Shown piece after piece: positions 35,995 to 43,959 of a stretch of 64,000 nucleotides of DNA. Source of the DNA: Bacteroidaceae bacterium (GTDB lineage Bacteria > Bacteroidota > Bacteroidia > Bacteroidales > Bacteroidaceae); assembly GCA_017465905.1 (NCBI GenBank), contig JAFTVE010000005.1:1-64000 (forward strand), written 5' to 3'. The position numbers were made by a program, and so were the translations under genes. Positions within the stretch are counted from its first letter, which is position 1, and each line of letters begins with the position of its first letter. The notes below the pieces were generated by a model. It was not told the origin of the DNA. It saw only the letters and a list, made by a program, of their open reading frames with translations, and made no database searches.

Positions 35995-36789
35995 ATGGAA
36001 CTCTCATTACGCAAAACTAAAAAACAGAATTTAAATTTTGTCATATCTTCCTACCCTTCAGAATTGGGAGAAGATGTAAATATTGCTTATAACTTTATTA
36101 AAGAGATGTTTTTTAGAGTATGTAAGCAGTCTTTGTTATTTAGCAGTAGCAAATATGATATTATCGAATACCCTTTTTTGTTTAGAGAGCGTCAGTTAGA
36201 CTCTGTTGTATTACCTGTTATATCATCTCTATGCAATGGGTTGGTAATAGCTGAATATCCTATCGTTAGAGATAGCTGCATAAAAGGTTTTGAAAAAGAT
36301 AATTCAAAAGGACGAATTGACTATTGGTGCGTATACAAGGACTATAGTTTGATTATTGAAATGAAACATAGTTATGACGCATTAAGAACGGACAAAACCA
36401 ATGATGAAAGGCTTATTAAAAGATGGGAAACGATGACTATAGGTCAACTTCAAGATGTCCGAAAAAATGTGAAATACTTTAGTGAAAATACAAAAGGGGT
36501 AATAAGAATAGGCCTTAATTTTATAACTCCATATTCTAGCCGTGATAACGATATGAATGATGTTACCTTTTTTGAGAGTAATCAAAAAGACATCTTAAAA
36601 AGGTTAGCAAGAGATGTTAGCCGTCATAAGCCCAAAACTACGACCCCAAATTTCTTGGCAAGTTGGGTTTTGCCAGATGAAAAAAAATACTTTGAAGTCT
36701 CTTATAAAGGCACCTATCCAGGCTTATTACTGCTGGGAAAGATTTATTCTCCCATTGCACACGAAGGATGTGTAAAAGTTAATGATTAG
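35995..36789 (+). CDS. PD-(D/E)XK nuclease-like protein between hipB and hipA
   Basis: 264 residues from ATG 35995. A GTG 39 bases upstream would overlap hipB and is less likely. I do not recognise the family by name. A nuclease-type signature is visible: KGRIDYWCVYKDYSLIIEMKHSYDAL, with Asp 109, Glu 122, Lys 124 (D-x12-E-x-K), a beta strand on each side and a conserved-looking IGQLQDVRKNV helix about 45 residues later. This fits the PD-(D/E)XK fold. There is no signal peptide or membrane segment. It sits between hipB and hipA with gaps of 13 and 2 bases, so it is almost certainly co-expressed with them. Strongly A/T-rich, unlike the flanking chromosome. It could instead be an inactive fold used as a binding partner. 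Confidence 0.7.
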   Translation: MELSLRKTKKQNLNFVISSYPSELGEDVNIAYNFIKEMFFRVCKQSLLFSSSKYDIIEYPFLFRERQLDSVVLPVISSLCNGLVIAEYPIVRDSCIKGFEKDNSKGRIDYWCVYKDYSLIIEMKHSYDALRTDKTNDERLIKRWETMTIGQLQDVRKNVKYFSENTKGVIRIGLNFITPYSSRDNDMNDVTFFESNQKDILKRLARDVSRHKPKTTTPNFLASWVLPDEKKYFEVSYKGTYPGLLLLGKIYSPIAHEGCVKVND

Positions 36790-36791
36790 CT

Positions 36792-38045
36792 ATGAAAAAG
36801 TTGTATGTATATGCCGATTTTGATTGGCTCAAGGAAACTGAGTTGGTGGGAGAACTTGGCTACGAATCACTTCGTGGCTCGGATAGTTATAGTTTTAAGT
36901 TTGCAGATAGTTGGATAAAGAAATACAATGCCATTACCCTTAGCGAAGACCTTAACAACTATCCTGGAATACAATACACTCAGCCGAATAAAGATATTTT
37001 TGGTTGCTTTGCCGATGCTCTTCCCGACAGATGGGGACGCACTCTTCTCCTCCGTCGTGAACAAATTTTGGCACAAGAGGATAACAGACCTATACGCCGT
37101 CTATCATCGTTTGACTTTTTGACGGGTATTGATGACTTTTCCCGTATGGGAGGATTCCGATTCAAAGAAACACTTGATGGCGAGTTCATAAACGCGGACA
37201 ACTCATTGCGTATTCCTCCATTGACCGACTTGCGCGAACTCATTGCAGCAAGCAAAGAGATTGAAAAAAGCGAGGATGCTAATACCCTCCCCGAGAAACG
37301 ATGGATTGCTCAACTTGTGCTACCGGGCTCTTCGCTCGGCGGTGCTCGCCCCAAAGCAAATGTTGTAGATACGGACCGCAGGATTTATGTCGCAAAGTTC
37401 CCATCATTGAAGGATGATTATGATGCAGGACTATGGGAACATTTCTGCCATATATTAGCCAAAAATGCGGGCATAAACGCAGCCGAAACAAAAGTACTTG
37501 AAATAAATGACAAGCATCATACGCTCCTTTCTCGTCGTTTTGATAGAACGGATGATGGCAAGAGAATACATTTTGCATCGGCAATGACCTTGCTTGGTTT
37601 GAACGACGGCGACAACGCTACAACAGGACACGGATATATTGACATTGTTGATTTTATCATTAGCGGTTGTACCGATGTTGATGTGAACTTGCGAGAACTA
37701 TTCCGCCGAGTTGCATTCAATATCTGCGTAGGCAACAGCGATGATCATTTCCGTAACCACGGTTTTCTGCTCACTGCAAAAGGCTGGACACTATCGCCTG
37801 CATACGATATGAACCCAACGCTGAATGACCATCAAAGTTTGCTCATTAACAGCAAGACCAACGAATCTGATTTGTCGATTTTGCTCAACTCGTGTGAGGA
37901 GTATATGCTCACACCAGAGGTTGCAAAGAGTATCATCTATGAGGTTGCAACTGCTGTCAAGGATTGGCGAGTGTTGGCAAACAGATTAGGCATCGCTAAG
38001 CGAGAAATGAGTTTGTTCGAAGATGTATTTGACAGAGAGATTTAA
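36792..38045 (+). CDS. hipA: HipA-like serine/threonine kinase toxin
   Basis: 417 residues, a normal HipA length. The N-terminal subdomain ends with the LTGIDDFSRMGGFRF segment typical of HipA. Near residue 175, LPGSSLGGARPKANV is the phosphate-binding loop region with the lysine. The catalytic core has FNICVGNSDDHFRNHGFLL (Asp 317/318, Asn 322) and the metal-binding SPAYDMNP (Asp 339). E. coli HipA phosphorylates a tRNA synthetase to halt growth; the target here is unknown. Last gene of hipB / nuclease-like / hipA, starting two bases after the middle gene's stop. Confidence 0.9.
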   Translation: MKKLYVYADFDWLKETELVGELGYESLRGSDSYSFKFADSWIKKYNAITLSEDLNNYPGIQYTQPNKDIFGCFADALPDRWGRTLLLRREQILAQEDNRPIRRLSSFDFLTGIDDFSRMGGFRFKETLDGEFINADNSLRIPPLTDLRELIAASKEIEKSEDANTLPEKRWIAQLVLPGSSLGGARPKANVVDTDRRIYVAKFPSLKDDYDAGLWEHFCHILAKNAGINAAETKVLEINDKHHTLLSRRFDRTDDGKRIHFASAMTLLGLNDGDNATTGHGYIDIVDFIISGCTDVDVNLRELFRRVAFNICVGNSDDHFRNHGFLLTAKGWTLSPAYDMNPTLNDHQSLLINSKTNESDLSILLNSCEEYMLTPEVAKSIIYEVATAVKDWRVLANRLGIAKREMSLFEDVFDREI

Positions 38046-38140
38046 GAATTAGAGGAAATGTGATAATTATATATTTATTTTGACATTAAATAATTTGAAA
38101 CAATAACAGATAAAAAATAACAAAAATGTGAAATAATAAT

Positions 38141-39421
38141 ATGAAAGAACTTATTTTAGAATTATCAAACTATTTAGAGTCTGGATATGCAGTAATTACG
38201 ATTGTTGCATCAATTGCCATTTTTATATATCAGAGCATTAAATTAAAAAATGAACGATTTAAACAATACGCAATAGACTTATACAAAGAAAATAACACTA
38301 CGGCACAAATCACGTCTGCCATATTATTAAGAACATACCTAAAGCCGATATTTCATATATTTAAGAACCCATATGAAAAAGATACTATTAATTTAATAGT
38401 TGCTATTTTAAGACATATACCAAATGGGCCATTACAAAAGACATTGGCAGATAGCATTTCATATGTAAGGAAGGCTGATGGACAAGATTTTCAATATATA
38501 AACCTTAGTTCGGCATCTATAAAGCCTAAATATAGAATAGACTTTGAGATATATAATAATACAAATTATTTGAATAAGCGTATTTCTATGCGTTGTGCTG
38601 ACTTTTATTGTTCAGATATTACATCAAGCGGAGTGTACCATATAAATGCAGAAAAATCAGTATTCTATAATTGTCTATTATGTAAAAGTTCATTTTATAA
38701 CTGTATTTTGGAAGGTGCTGATTTTAGAAATGCGGATATACACAATTTGAAATTTGTTGATTGTATTTTGACTGATGCAAAATTCGATGGAGCTATTGGA
38801 TTAGATTCTGCAATGGTCGTTAGTACGGCTACGAATGAAAAATATGCATTAATAAATTATCTCAATGAAGATGGTTTATTTGATAACTATTGTAAAGCCA
38901 TTCGCTATCAGTGCAATGACACTCCAAAAAAAATTTTTGTAAGCAGACTTGGAGAAATGAATACCAAGCAAAAGCTATATTTTAATTATATACTTGACTA
39001 TCTTGAACAAAAGTATAATTACAAGTATGAGCAAATTCAGCCTCAAGAGTATCGTGAGTCTGAACAGATTTCAATGATAAAAAATAGAATGGCACAGTGT
39101 TCTGGTATAATAGTTTTTGCATTTTCTCAAATACATATTGACAGTGGAGAAATTGTAAACAAGACTCAGCAAATATGCAATGAAGAGTATTCATCTCCAT
39201 GGTTGCACATTGAAACGGCGATGGCAAAGGCATTATATGATTTCCCTGTGATGATTATAACCGAAGAGAATATATCATGTAACGGAATTTTTGATAATAA
39301 GATTATAAGCAATGACAACTTAATGTTTAAAATAAACTATAGAGGGGTGCTTTCAGATAAGGACGAGAGTATAATTTCACATTGGAATAGAGCTGTAGAA
39401 CAGCATAAAACAAATGCTTAG
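38141..39421 (+). CDS. Membrane-anchored pentapeptide protein with TIR/NDT-like C-terminal domain
   Basis: 426 residues in three parts. One membrane helix lies near the N-terminus (about 16-34, YAVITIVASIAIFIYQS). A helical region (about 50-110) is followed at about 150-215 by pentapeptide-type repeats (FYNCLLCKSSFYNCILEGADFRNADIHNLKF). Residues about 265-420 look like a Rossmann-type TIR or deoxyribosyltransferase-like domain: KKIFVSRLGEMNTKQKLYFNYILDYLEQ, CSGIIVFAFSQ, SPWLHIETAMAKALYDFPVMIITEE (Glu 358 at the usual catalytic position) and GIFDNKI. Such domains often cleave NAD or nucleotides in anti-phage systems. The enzyme activity is inference. Very A/T-rich; 95 bases after hipA and 138 bases before an orphan RNA unit. 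Confidence 0.7.
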   Translation: MKELILELSNYLESGYAVITIVASIAIFIYQSIKLKNERFKQYAIDLYKENNTTAQITSAILLRTYLKPIFHIFKNPYEKDTINLIVAILRHIPNGPLQKTLADSISYVRKADGQDFQYINLSSASIKPKYRIDFEIYNNTNYLNKRISMRCADFYCSDITSSGVYHINAEKSVFYNCLLCKSSFYNCILEGADFRNADIHNLKFVDCILTDAKFDGAIGLDSAMVVSTATNEKYALINYLNEDGLFDNYCKAIRYQCNDTPKKIFVSRLGEMNTKQKLYFNYILDYLEQKYNYKYEQIQPQEYRESEQISMIKNRMAQCSGIIVFAFSQIHIDSGEIVNKTQQICNEEYSSPWLHIETAMAKALYDFPVMIITEENISCNGIFDNKIISNDNLMFKINYRGVLSDKDESIISHWNRAVEQHKTNA

Positions 39422-39532
39422 AATACACTCTTTGTCACTAACTATTATAATACAAATTATTTCACTACATTGGCTTCGCCGAAGATCGGCGGCGCCTCGG
39501 TATAAAAAATAAACTCATTTATTTTGTTCTTC
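39422..39532. other. Short gap before the orphan RNA
   Basis: Contains a GC-rich palindromic stretch (GGCTTCGCCGAAGATCGGCGG, in part, about 39473-39494) whose inner bases can pair. No gene is visible. Confidence 0.4.
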
Positions 39533-39553
39533 TCTCGGCTTGCACTACCTTTG
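39533..39553 (+). promoter_or_regulatory. Promoter of the orphan RNA
   Basis: A TTTTG box near 39522-39526 is followed 19 bases later by TACCTTTG at 39546-39553, an excellent Bacteroidetes promoter. GCACTACCTTTGCA is the same core as in the rpsF promoter (1061-1074), which suggests strong constitutive expression. Confidence 0.7.
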
Positions 39554-39559
39554 CATCAA

Positions 39560-39743
39560 AGTAGGGACTCGACTCTGCGAGACACTGCAAAATGGTGCAG
39601 AAATCAGGTGGAGCAATAGCGGGAGATTACGTTTGTTGCGATTCTTTAATGCGAAGATATAGAGCCATTTAGAAATGGAACTCGTTTTCTGGTGGCACTA
39701 CTCCGAAAGAGAAGCTGTTATCTGAAAAGATAGCAGCTTTTTT
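39560..39743 (+). ncRNA. Orphan structured RNA of about 184 bases
   Basis: A strong promoter (TACCTTTG, 39546-39553) and a terminator (39713-39743) enclose about 150 bases without an open frame. Visible folds: CTCG/CGAG (39568-39571 with 39578-39581), CTGCA/TGCAG (39585-39589 with 39596-39600), CCATTT/AAATGG (39665-39670 with 39673-39678), and a closing pair AGTAG/CTACT (39560-39564 with 39698-39702). It was not recognised as tmRNA, RNase P, SRP RNA or a riboswitch. The length and closed outer stem recall 6S RNA, but no match could be tested. It lies directly after the TIR-like gene, so a link to that system is possible. Confidence 0.65.
39713..39743 (+). terminator. Terminator of the orphan RNA
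   Basis: AGCTGTTATCT (39713-39723) pairs with AGATAGCAGCT (39728-39738) around a GAAA loop with one T-G pair, followed by six Ts. Confidence 0.9.
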
Positions 39744-39837
39744 CGTGTTTTCAGGTTGGTCGTATTTTGAGAGCATACAGTGAAGGCTGTTTTAAGTTTA
39801 CGGATAACGATACTGTTTCAAAAAGTGTGTCTCTATT

Positions 39838-39952
39838 AAGTTGTAAAAAAGGACCGGCCAAGTTTGGCCAGTCCTGACAAGTTTGCAATTTTGGGTGTCC
39901 AAATCTAAAATTACAACTTATGTCACTTACAAAGGAACAAATTGCTGGGTAA
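39838..39952 (+). mobile_element. IS-end-like remnant with start of a broken frame
   Basis: AAGTTGTAA (39838-39846) is complementary to TTACAACTT (39911-39919). Between them is an imperfect palindrome GGACCGGCCAA-gt-TTGGCCAGTCC (39851-39874). An ATG follows immediately (39920) but the frame stops after ten codons (MSLTKEQIAG). This has the look of the terminal region and first codons of a transposase, but the family was not identified. Confidence 0.4.
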
Positions 39953-40045
39953 AATTATGGACGATGTCAATCTTTATTTAACCACATTGCTAAGAATCCC
40001 TTCAGAGGCTGTAGGACCGCTACATTCAGGTCTCAATAGCATTCT

Positions 40046-40202
40046 TTATTGCTTCAAACATCCTATTGGAACAATATAAATACCATCTTCAGGGCGGCGA
40101 TAGGCATGTTCGCCTGTTGCCGTTAATATCATCTTGAAAGCAGGTGCTTTCATACGTGCGGTATCAATTTGGTTGGCAGGACCTAAACCTAATGCTGTTC
40201 TG
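40046..40202 (-). pseudogene. 3' end of a DUF4143-type ATPase gene
   Basis: The minus strand reads RTALGLGPANQIDTARMKAP and continues FKMILTATGEHAYRRPEDG then IYIVPIGCLKQ and a stop. This matches the usual C-terminus of the Bacteroidales AAA ATPases with a DUF4143 domain. The rest of the gene is missing; upstream the frame is broken. Confidence 0.6.
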
Positions 40203-40250
40203 CTGTCGCAATGGATAGACCATCAAAATAGCGCGTAGTTTTTTCTTGTT

Positions 40251-40304
40251 TTCGGTAATTTGGCATCATATTTTTCGGTAATTTGGCATTATTCTCTTCG
40301 GTAA
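40251..40304. repeat. Three-unit 23-base repeat TTCGGTAA
   Basis: TTCGGTAA occurs at 40251, 40274 and 40297, 23 bases apart. The first two units are nearly identical (TTTCGGTAATTTGGCAT). It is similar in scale to the 22-base arrays but not palindromic, and may be part of the decayed ATPase gene. Confidence 0.7.
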
Positions 40305-40362
40305 AATAGATCCAATCTGCAATATATTTCCTTTATAATCCATTGGCGGAAGCCAACGTGTT

Positions 40363-40688
40363 GTTCGTGAAAGAAAAAGAATAGGGGAATCCTTGCAATC
40401 TTCCCGTCCAATCCCCAAGCCAAACGAAAAGAACGCAGCCATGAGGCATTAGGAAAAAGCAAGAAGTCAGCGAAACGAGAGTTTTTAAGTTAATAAGTTA
40501 TAAATGCTTACATTTATGACTCCTTGCTTGCTCGGCAATGATTAAGCGAGCTTATCATTGCTCTCGCTACGCTACGGAGTTGTCGAGTTGGGCAAGTCTA
40601 TACTTCCGATTTCAACACCCCGTAAGCAAACCGCAGGGTTTTCCTATCAATATGCTACGAATTTTTTGTACAGGATTTCCGAGCGTTT
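40363..40688. repeat. Dispersed repeat, copy B (longest)
   Basis: The first part (to about 40500) matches copies A and C. The second part (about 40585-40688, with CCGTAAGCAAACCGCAGGGTT and TGCTACGAA then TTTTTGTACAG) matches only copy C. About 40518-40570 resembles 683-722. Confidence 0.75.
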
Positions 40689-40901
40689 CGTTCAAGACTT
40701 AGCACCATAACACATCAGGGCATCTCCATACCCACAAAATCCCTAGAAGGTTTTCGAAGAATAGGCGATAATTAAGCGATAATACAGAGATTTTTCGCTA
40801 CGCTCAAAATGACATAATGGAAAATTGTAAATGGTAAATCGTTGAATTGTAAATTCGCCCTACTTTGAAGGCCTTCTGGGAATTTATGGCCTTATCAGCC
40901 C

Positions 40902-41870
40902 TTATTCATTTCTTTGGTTAATCAAGTTCACCACCACCTTCACCATCACATCTTTCTCCTCAGTCTTACTCTCAGCAATCATGAGAGTGAGAGCCACGAG
41001 GGTATTATCGGCAAGGCGCTTGGTGCCGTCAGGGCGATAGAGGATGCGGTTGCCATTGAGGAACCAGAGAAAAAGAGTTGCAGCGATGCGTTTGTTGCCA
41101 TCACTAAACGAGTGGTTTTTGGTAACGAGATAGAGCAACATAGCTGCTTTTTCCTCTACCGAGGGGTATAGCTCCTCTCCACCGAAAGTTTGGTATATCT
41201 GCCCGATACTACTCTTGAAGGAGTCGTCCTTCTCGTTGCCAAACCATCGGCTGCCGCCAAACTTCTCGCGTAGGCGGTCAATCTCTTTCATAGCACCTTC
41301 GTAAGTGGCGCGGAAGGGTTCCTCGCTTGTAGTGCGGTCTATGGTAAGGCGCTCGTAGTCGTAGTTGTCGAGTGTGTCGAGGGCATAGGTGTAGTCTACC
41401 ACCACATCGAGCAGGTCTTGATTCTCTTGTTTGCTCAACTGCTCTTGACTGCTTATCGTGCGACCCAGTATCTGCACCAACTGGCGCAGTTCGGTATAGT
41501 GTTCTTGCACACGACGCTCGTTCACGGCATAGCCCTTTACGAGATATTGCTTCAGTACGCGGTTGGCCCATTGGCGGAATTGCACGCCGCGCTGGCTCTT
41601 CACGCGATAGCCTACGGAGATGATGACATCGAGTGTATAGAAAGGAACCGGCTTCTTCACACCATTAACGTGTAAATTTTGCACGTTATTCGTTCGTTCA
41701 AGTTCACCTTCATTAAAGACATTGATAATATGTCGACGGATATTAGACTCTTCCCTGTCAAATAAACTCGCCATTTGACTGGCACTTAACCACACCGTCT
41801 CATTCTCCATGCGGACATCAATCTGTGTCTGCCCGTCTTCGGTTTGGTAGATGATTATCTCGTTTGTCAT
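40902..41870 (-). CDS. RhuM-Doc fusion protein
   Basis: 322 residues from the ATG at 41870 (MTNEIIIYQ; the frame opens nine bases earlier). The N-terminal half is RhuM-type: MENETVWLSASQMASLFDREESNIRRHI, a DNA-binding-like helix-turn-helix, and FYTLDVIISVGYRVKSQRGVQFRQWANRVLKQYLVKGYAVN. The C-terminal half is a Fic/Doc fold with NHSFSDGNKRIAATLFLWFL (His 253), the Doc form HxFxDxNKR. Doc toxins phosphorylate EF-Tu; whether this fusion is toxic is unknown. No separate antitoxin gene is next to it. A related RhuM fragment lies 6 kb away at 34975-35120. Promoter at 41888-41895. Confidence 0.88.
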   Translation of the reverse strand: MTNEIIIYQTEDGQTQIDVRMENETVWLSASQMASLFDREESNIRRHIINVFNEGELERTNNVQNLHVNGVKKPVPFYTLDVIISVGYRVKSQRGVQFRQWANRVLKQYLVKGYAVNERRVQEHYTELRQLVQILGRTISSQEQLSKQENQDLLDVVVDYTYALDTLDNYDYERLTIDRTTSEEPFRATYEGAMKEIDRLREKFGGSRWFGNEKDDSFKSSIGQIYQTFGGEELYPSVEEKAAMLLYLVTKNHSFSDGNKRIAATLFLWFLNGNRILYRPDGTKRLADNTLVALTLMIAESKTEEKDVMVKVVVNLINQRNE

Positions 41871-41887
41871 ACCTCGCAAAATATATG

Positions 41888-41895
41888 CAAAGATA
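41888..41895 (-). promoter_or_regulatory. RhuM-Doc promoter, -7 element
   Basis: The minus strand reads TATCTTTG, 18 bases upstream of the ATG. An identical word at 41973-41980 may be a second promoter. Confidence 0.5.
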
Positions 41896-42069
41896 GTAAC
41901 AAACGAGCGAGAAATATCAAGCTTGCTTAGATATTTTTCAAAGCGAGTGCAGTATATCTTCGCTGTTTACTGCAAAGATAATGATATTTCCGTAACTGCA
42001 AGTTTGCGTCTGTCATTAATCTGTGACTTTGTTCGCTTGCGCTATAAACCCTTCTCCTTGCCCTCTTTC

Positions 42070-42274
42070 CGCCCAATCCCCAAGGCAATCGAAAAGAACG
42101 CAGCCACGAGGCATTAGGAAAATGCAAGAAGTAAGCGAAACGTGAGTTCTTGAGTTTATAAGTTTTAGAGTTGAGTAATTCTATACTTCCAATTTCAACA
42201 TCCCGTAAGCAAACCGCAGGGTTTGCCATACATTATGCTACGAAATTTTTGTACAGAATTTCTCTGCGTTTCGT
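42070..42274. repeat. Dispersed repeat, copy C
   Basis: Matches copy B in order over CCAATCCCCAAG, GAAAAGAACGCAGCCA, GAGGCATTAGGAAAA, CCCGTAAGCAAACCGCAGGG and TATGCTACGAA. It lacks the AATAGGGGAATCC start. Confidence 0.75.
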
Positions 42275-42337
42275 AAAATACTCTTAAAAGGATCTGTCCA
42301 TCGGTCCCGACACATTCAAAAATTGTCTGCAAGACAT

Positions 42338-42369
42338 ATTGCATCTTTTACATAGAATCCTTACATTTG
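42338..42369 (+). promoter_or_regulatory. Promoter of the arabinofuranosidase gene
   Basis: TTG near 42338 and TACATTTG at 42362-42369, about 21 bases apart. The transcript start is predicted near 42376, about 41 bases before the ATG. Confidence 0.6.
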
Positions 42370-42416
42370 TAGACCATAAGCGACAGAAATCATAACCCAA
42401 GAATACACTTCAGAAT

Positions 42417-43933
42417 ATGAGAAAGGGATTGCTCACACTCGCCCTTTGCCCCATGATGACATGGACACAGAACACGATAACGGTGGAGGCCGATGCCGCC
42501 CCCATCAAGTACAACACGATGATATTCGGACACTTCATAGAGCACTTTGACACACAGGTGTATGGGGGCATCTATGACCCGGAATCGAAGTTTGCCGACG
42601 AAGACGGATTCCGCACCGATGTGATAGAGGCACTCAAGCAGATCAAGACTCCCATCGTGCGCTGGCCCGGAGGATGCTTCGTGTCGACCTATCACTGGGT
42701 AGATGGCGTGGGCCCTGACCGTCAGCCCGTGTATGACAAGACATGGCAGGTGGAAGACCCCAACACATTCGGTACTGACGAGCATATCAAGTGGTGCCGC
42801 AAGGTGGGATGCGAACCCTACATCTGCACCAATGCAGGCACGGGAACACCCGAGGAGATGAGCGACTGGGTGGAGTACTGCAACCTCAGCATAGGCAAGT
42901 GGGGGCGCATGCGCATGGCCAACGGGTATGACACACCCCACAACGTGAAGTACTGGAGCGTGGGCAACGAGAACTGGGGTGCTCACGAGCTGGGAGCACG
43001 CACCGTACAGGAGTGGGGATCGCTGGTGCGCGAGAGCGCCAAGCTGATGCTCAGCGTAGACAAGGAGCTGAAGCTATTTGCCGCAGCCACATCAGACAAG
43101 AACTGGACTCTGCCGCTGCTGCGCGAGGCTGGGCGACACCTCGACTACATCTCCATACACGGCTACTGGGATCCCCTGTTCCACCACAACAACCCTGCAC
43201 CGTACCTCGACTGCATGATGCGTACCGACGCGCCCGAGAAGGACATACAGCGTACCATCGAGATACTGGAGGAGGCAGGATTCGGAGGCGGACGCATCAA
43301 GATTGCCTACGATGAGTGGAACCTGAAGAACTGGCATCACCCGTGGCACGGTGACTTCCGTCGCGGATTCGATCTGGAGGCCCGACGCAAGAATGATATC
43401 CCCTCACAATACACGATGGCCGATGCCCTGTTCTCGGCTTGCTTCCTCAACGCCTGTCTGCGCCATGCCGACATCGTGGAGATCGCCTGTTTCTCGCCTA
43501 TCGTGAACACGCGCGGAGCCATCTTTGTGCATCCCGAGGGACTGCTCAAACGCACTACATACCATGTATTTGACATGTATGTAAACATGCTGGAAGAGTA
43601 CGTGCAGCCCATACAGTGCAGCACCGAGCAACTCGCGGGCAACAACAACGCCTCCACCGGGGTGCTCGACGGCATACTCACGGTGAGTGCCGACGGCAAG
43701 CGCCACGCGCTGGTGGTAGTGAACAAGGATCCCTCGCAGAGCCGAAAGCTGACACTCGACGTGGGCAAGAAGCTGCCACGCAAGATAGAGGGCAAGGTGC
43801 TGAGCGGTGCCTCGCCCGACGACTACAACGAGATAGGGGCCGAGAATCGCGTGGTGCCACCGACCGCACCTTCAGCGTGAAGGACGATTGCGTGGAGCTG
43901 CCGCCCCACTCGCTCACCGTATTGCGGTTCTGA
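42417..43933 (+). pseudogene. GH51 alpha-L-arabinofuranosidase with a C-terminal frameshift
   Basis: Removes arabinose from arabinan or arabinogalactan. Seen: a signal-like N-terminus, NTMIFGHFIEHFDTQVYGGIYDPES, IVRWPGGCFVSTYHW, KYWSVGNENWGAHE (acid/base Glu 185) and IKIAYDEWNLKNW (nucleophile Glu 300). The frame from 42417 ends at 43880 after an unlikely PPTAPSA. Read one base back from about 43860, the sequence continues DRTFSVKDDCVELPPHSLTVLRF and stops at 43933, the usual end of the C-terminal sandwich domain. One C seems to be missing in CCACCGACC (43857-43865). The catalytic barrel is complete. Either a recent mutation or a sequencing error. Confidence 0.88.
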
Positions 43934-43959
43934 GGATAAAGAAATAGCTCAGATATTGC

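Larger units (their letters stand above)
39744..40901. other. Decayed region with IS and ATPase remnants
   Basis: No intact gene. In order it holds an IS-end-like element (39838-39952), the 3' remnant of an ATPase gene on the minus strand (40046-40202), a 23-base repeat (40251-40304), dispersed repeat copy B (40363-40688) and an A/T-rich stretch to the RhuM-Doc stop. Confidence 0.6.
41871..42416. other. Divergent intergenic region with dispersed repeat copy C
   Basis: Holds the minus-strand promoter of the RhuM-Doc gene (TATCTTTG at 41888-41895), a second similar box at 41973-41980, repeat copy C (42070-42274) and the plus-strand promoter at 42338-42369. No gene is visible. Confidence 0.6.

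Noticed and set aside
38141-39743. Retron (RNA plus effector)
   Set aside because: An NDT/TIR-like effector next to a structured RNA is suggestive, but no reverse transcriptase gene lies anywhere in the window.
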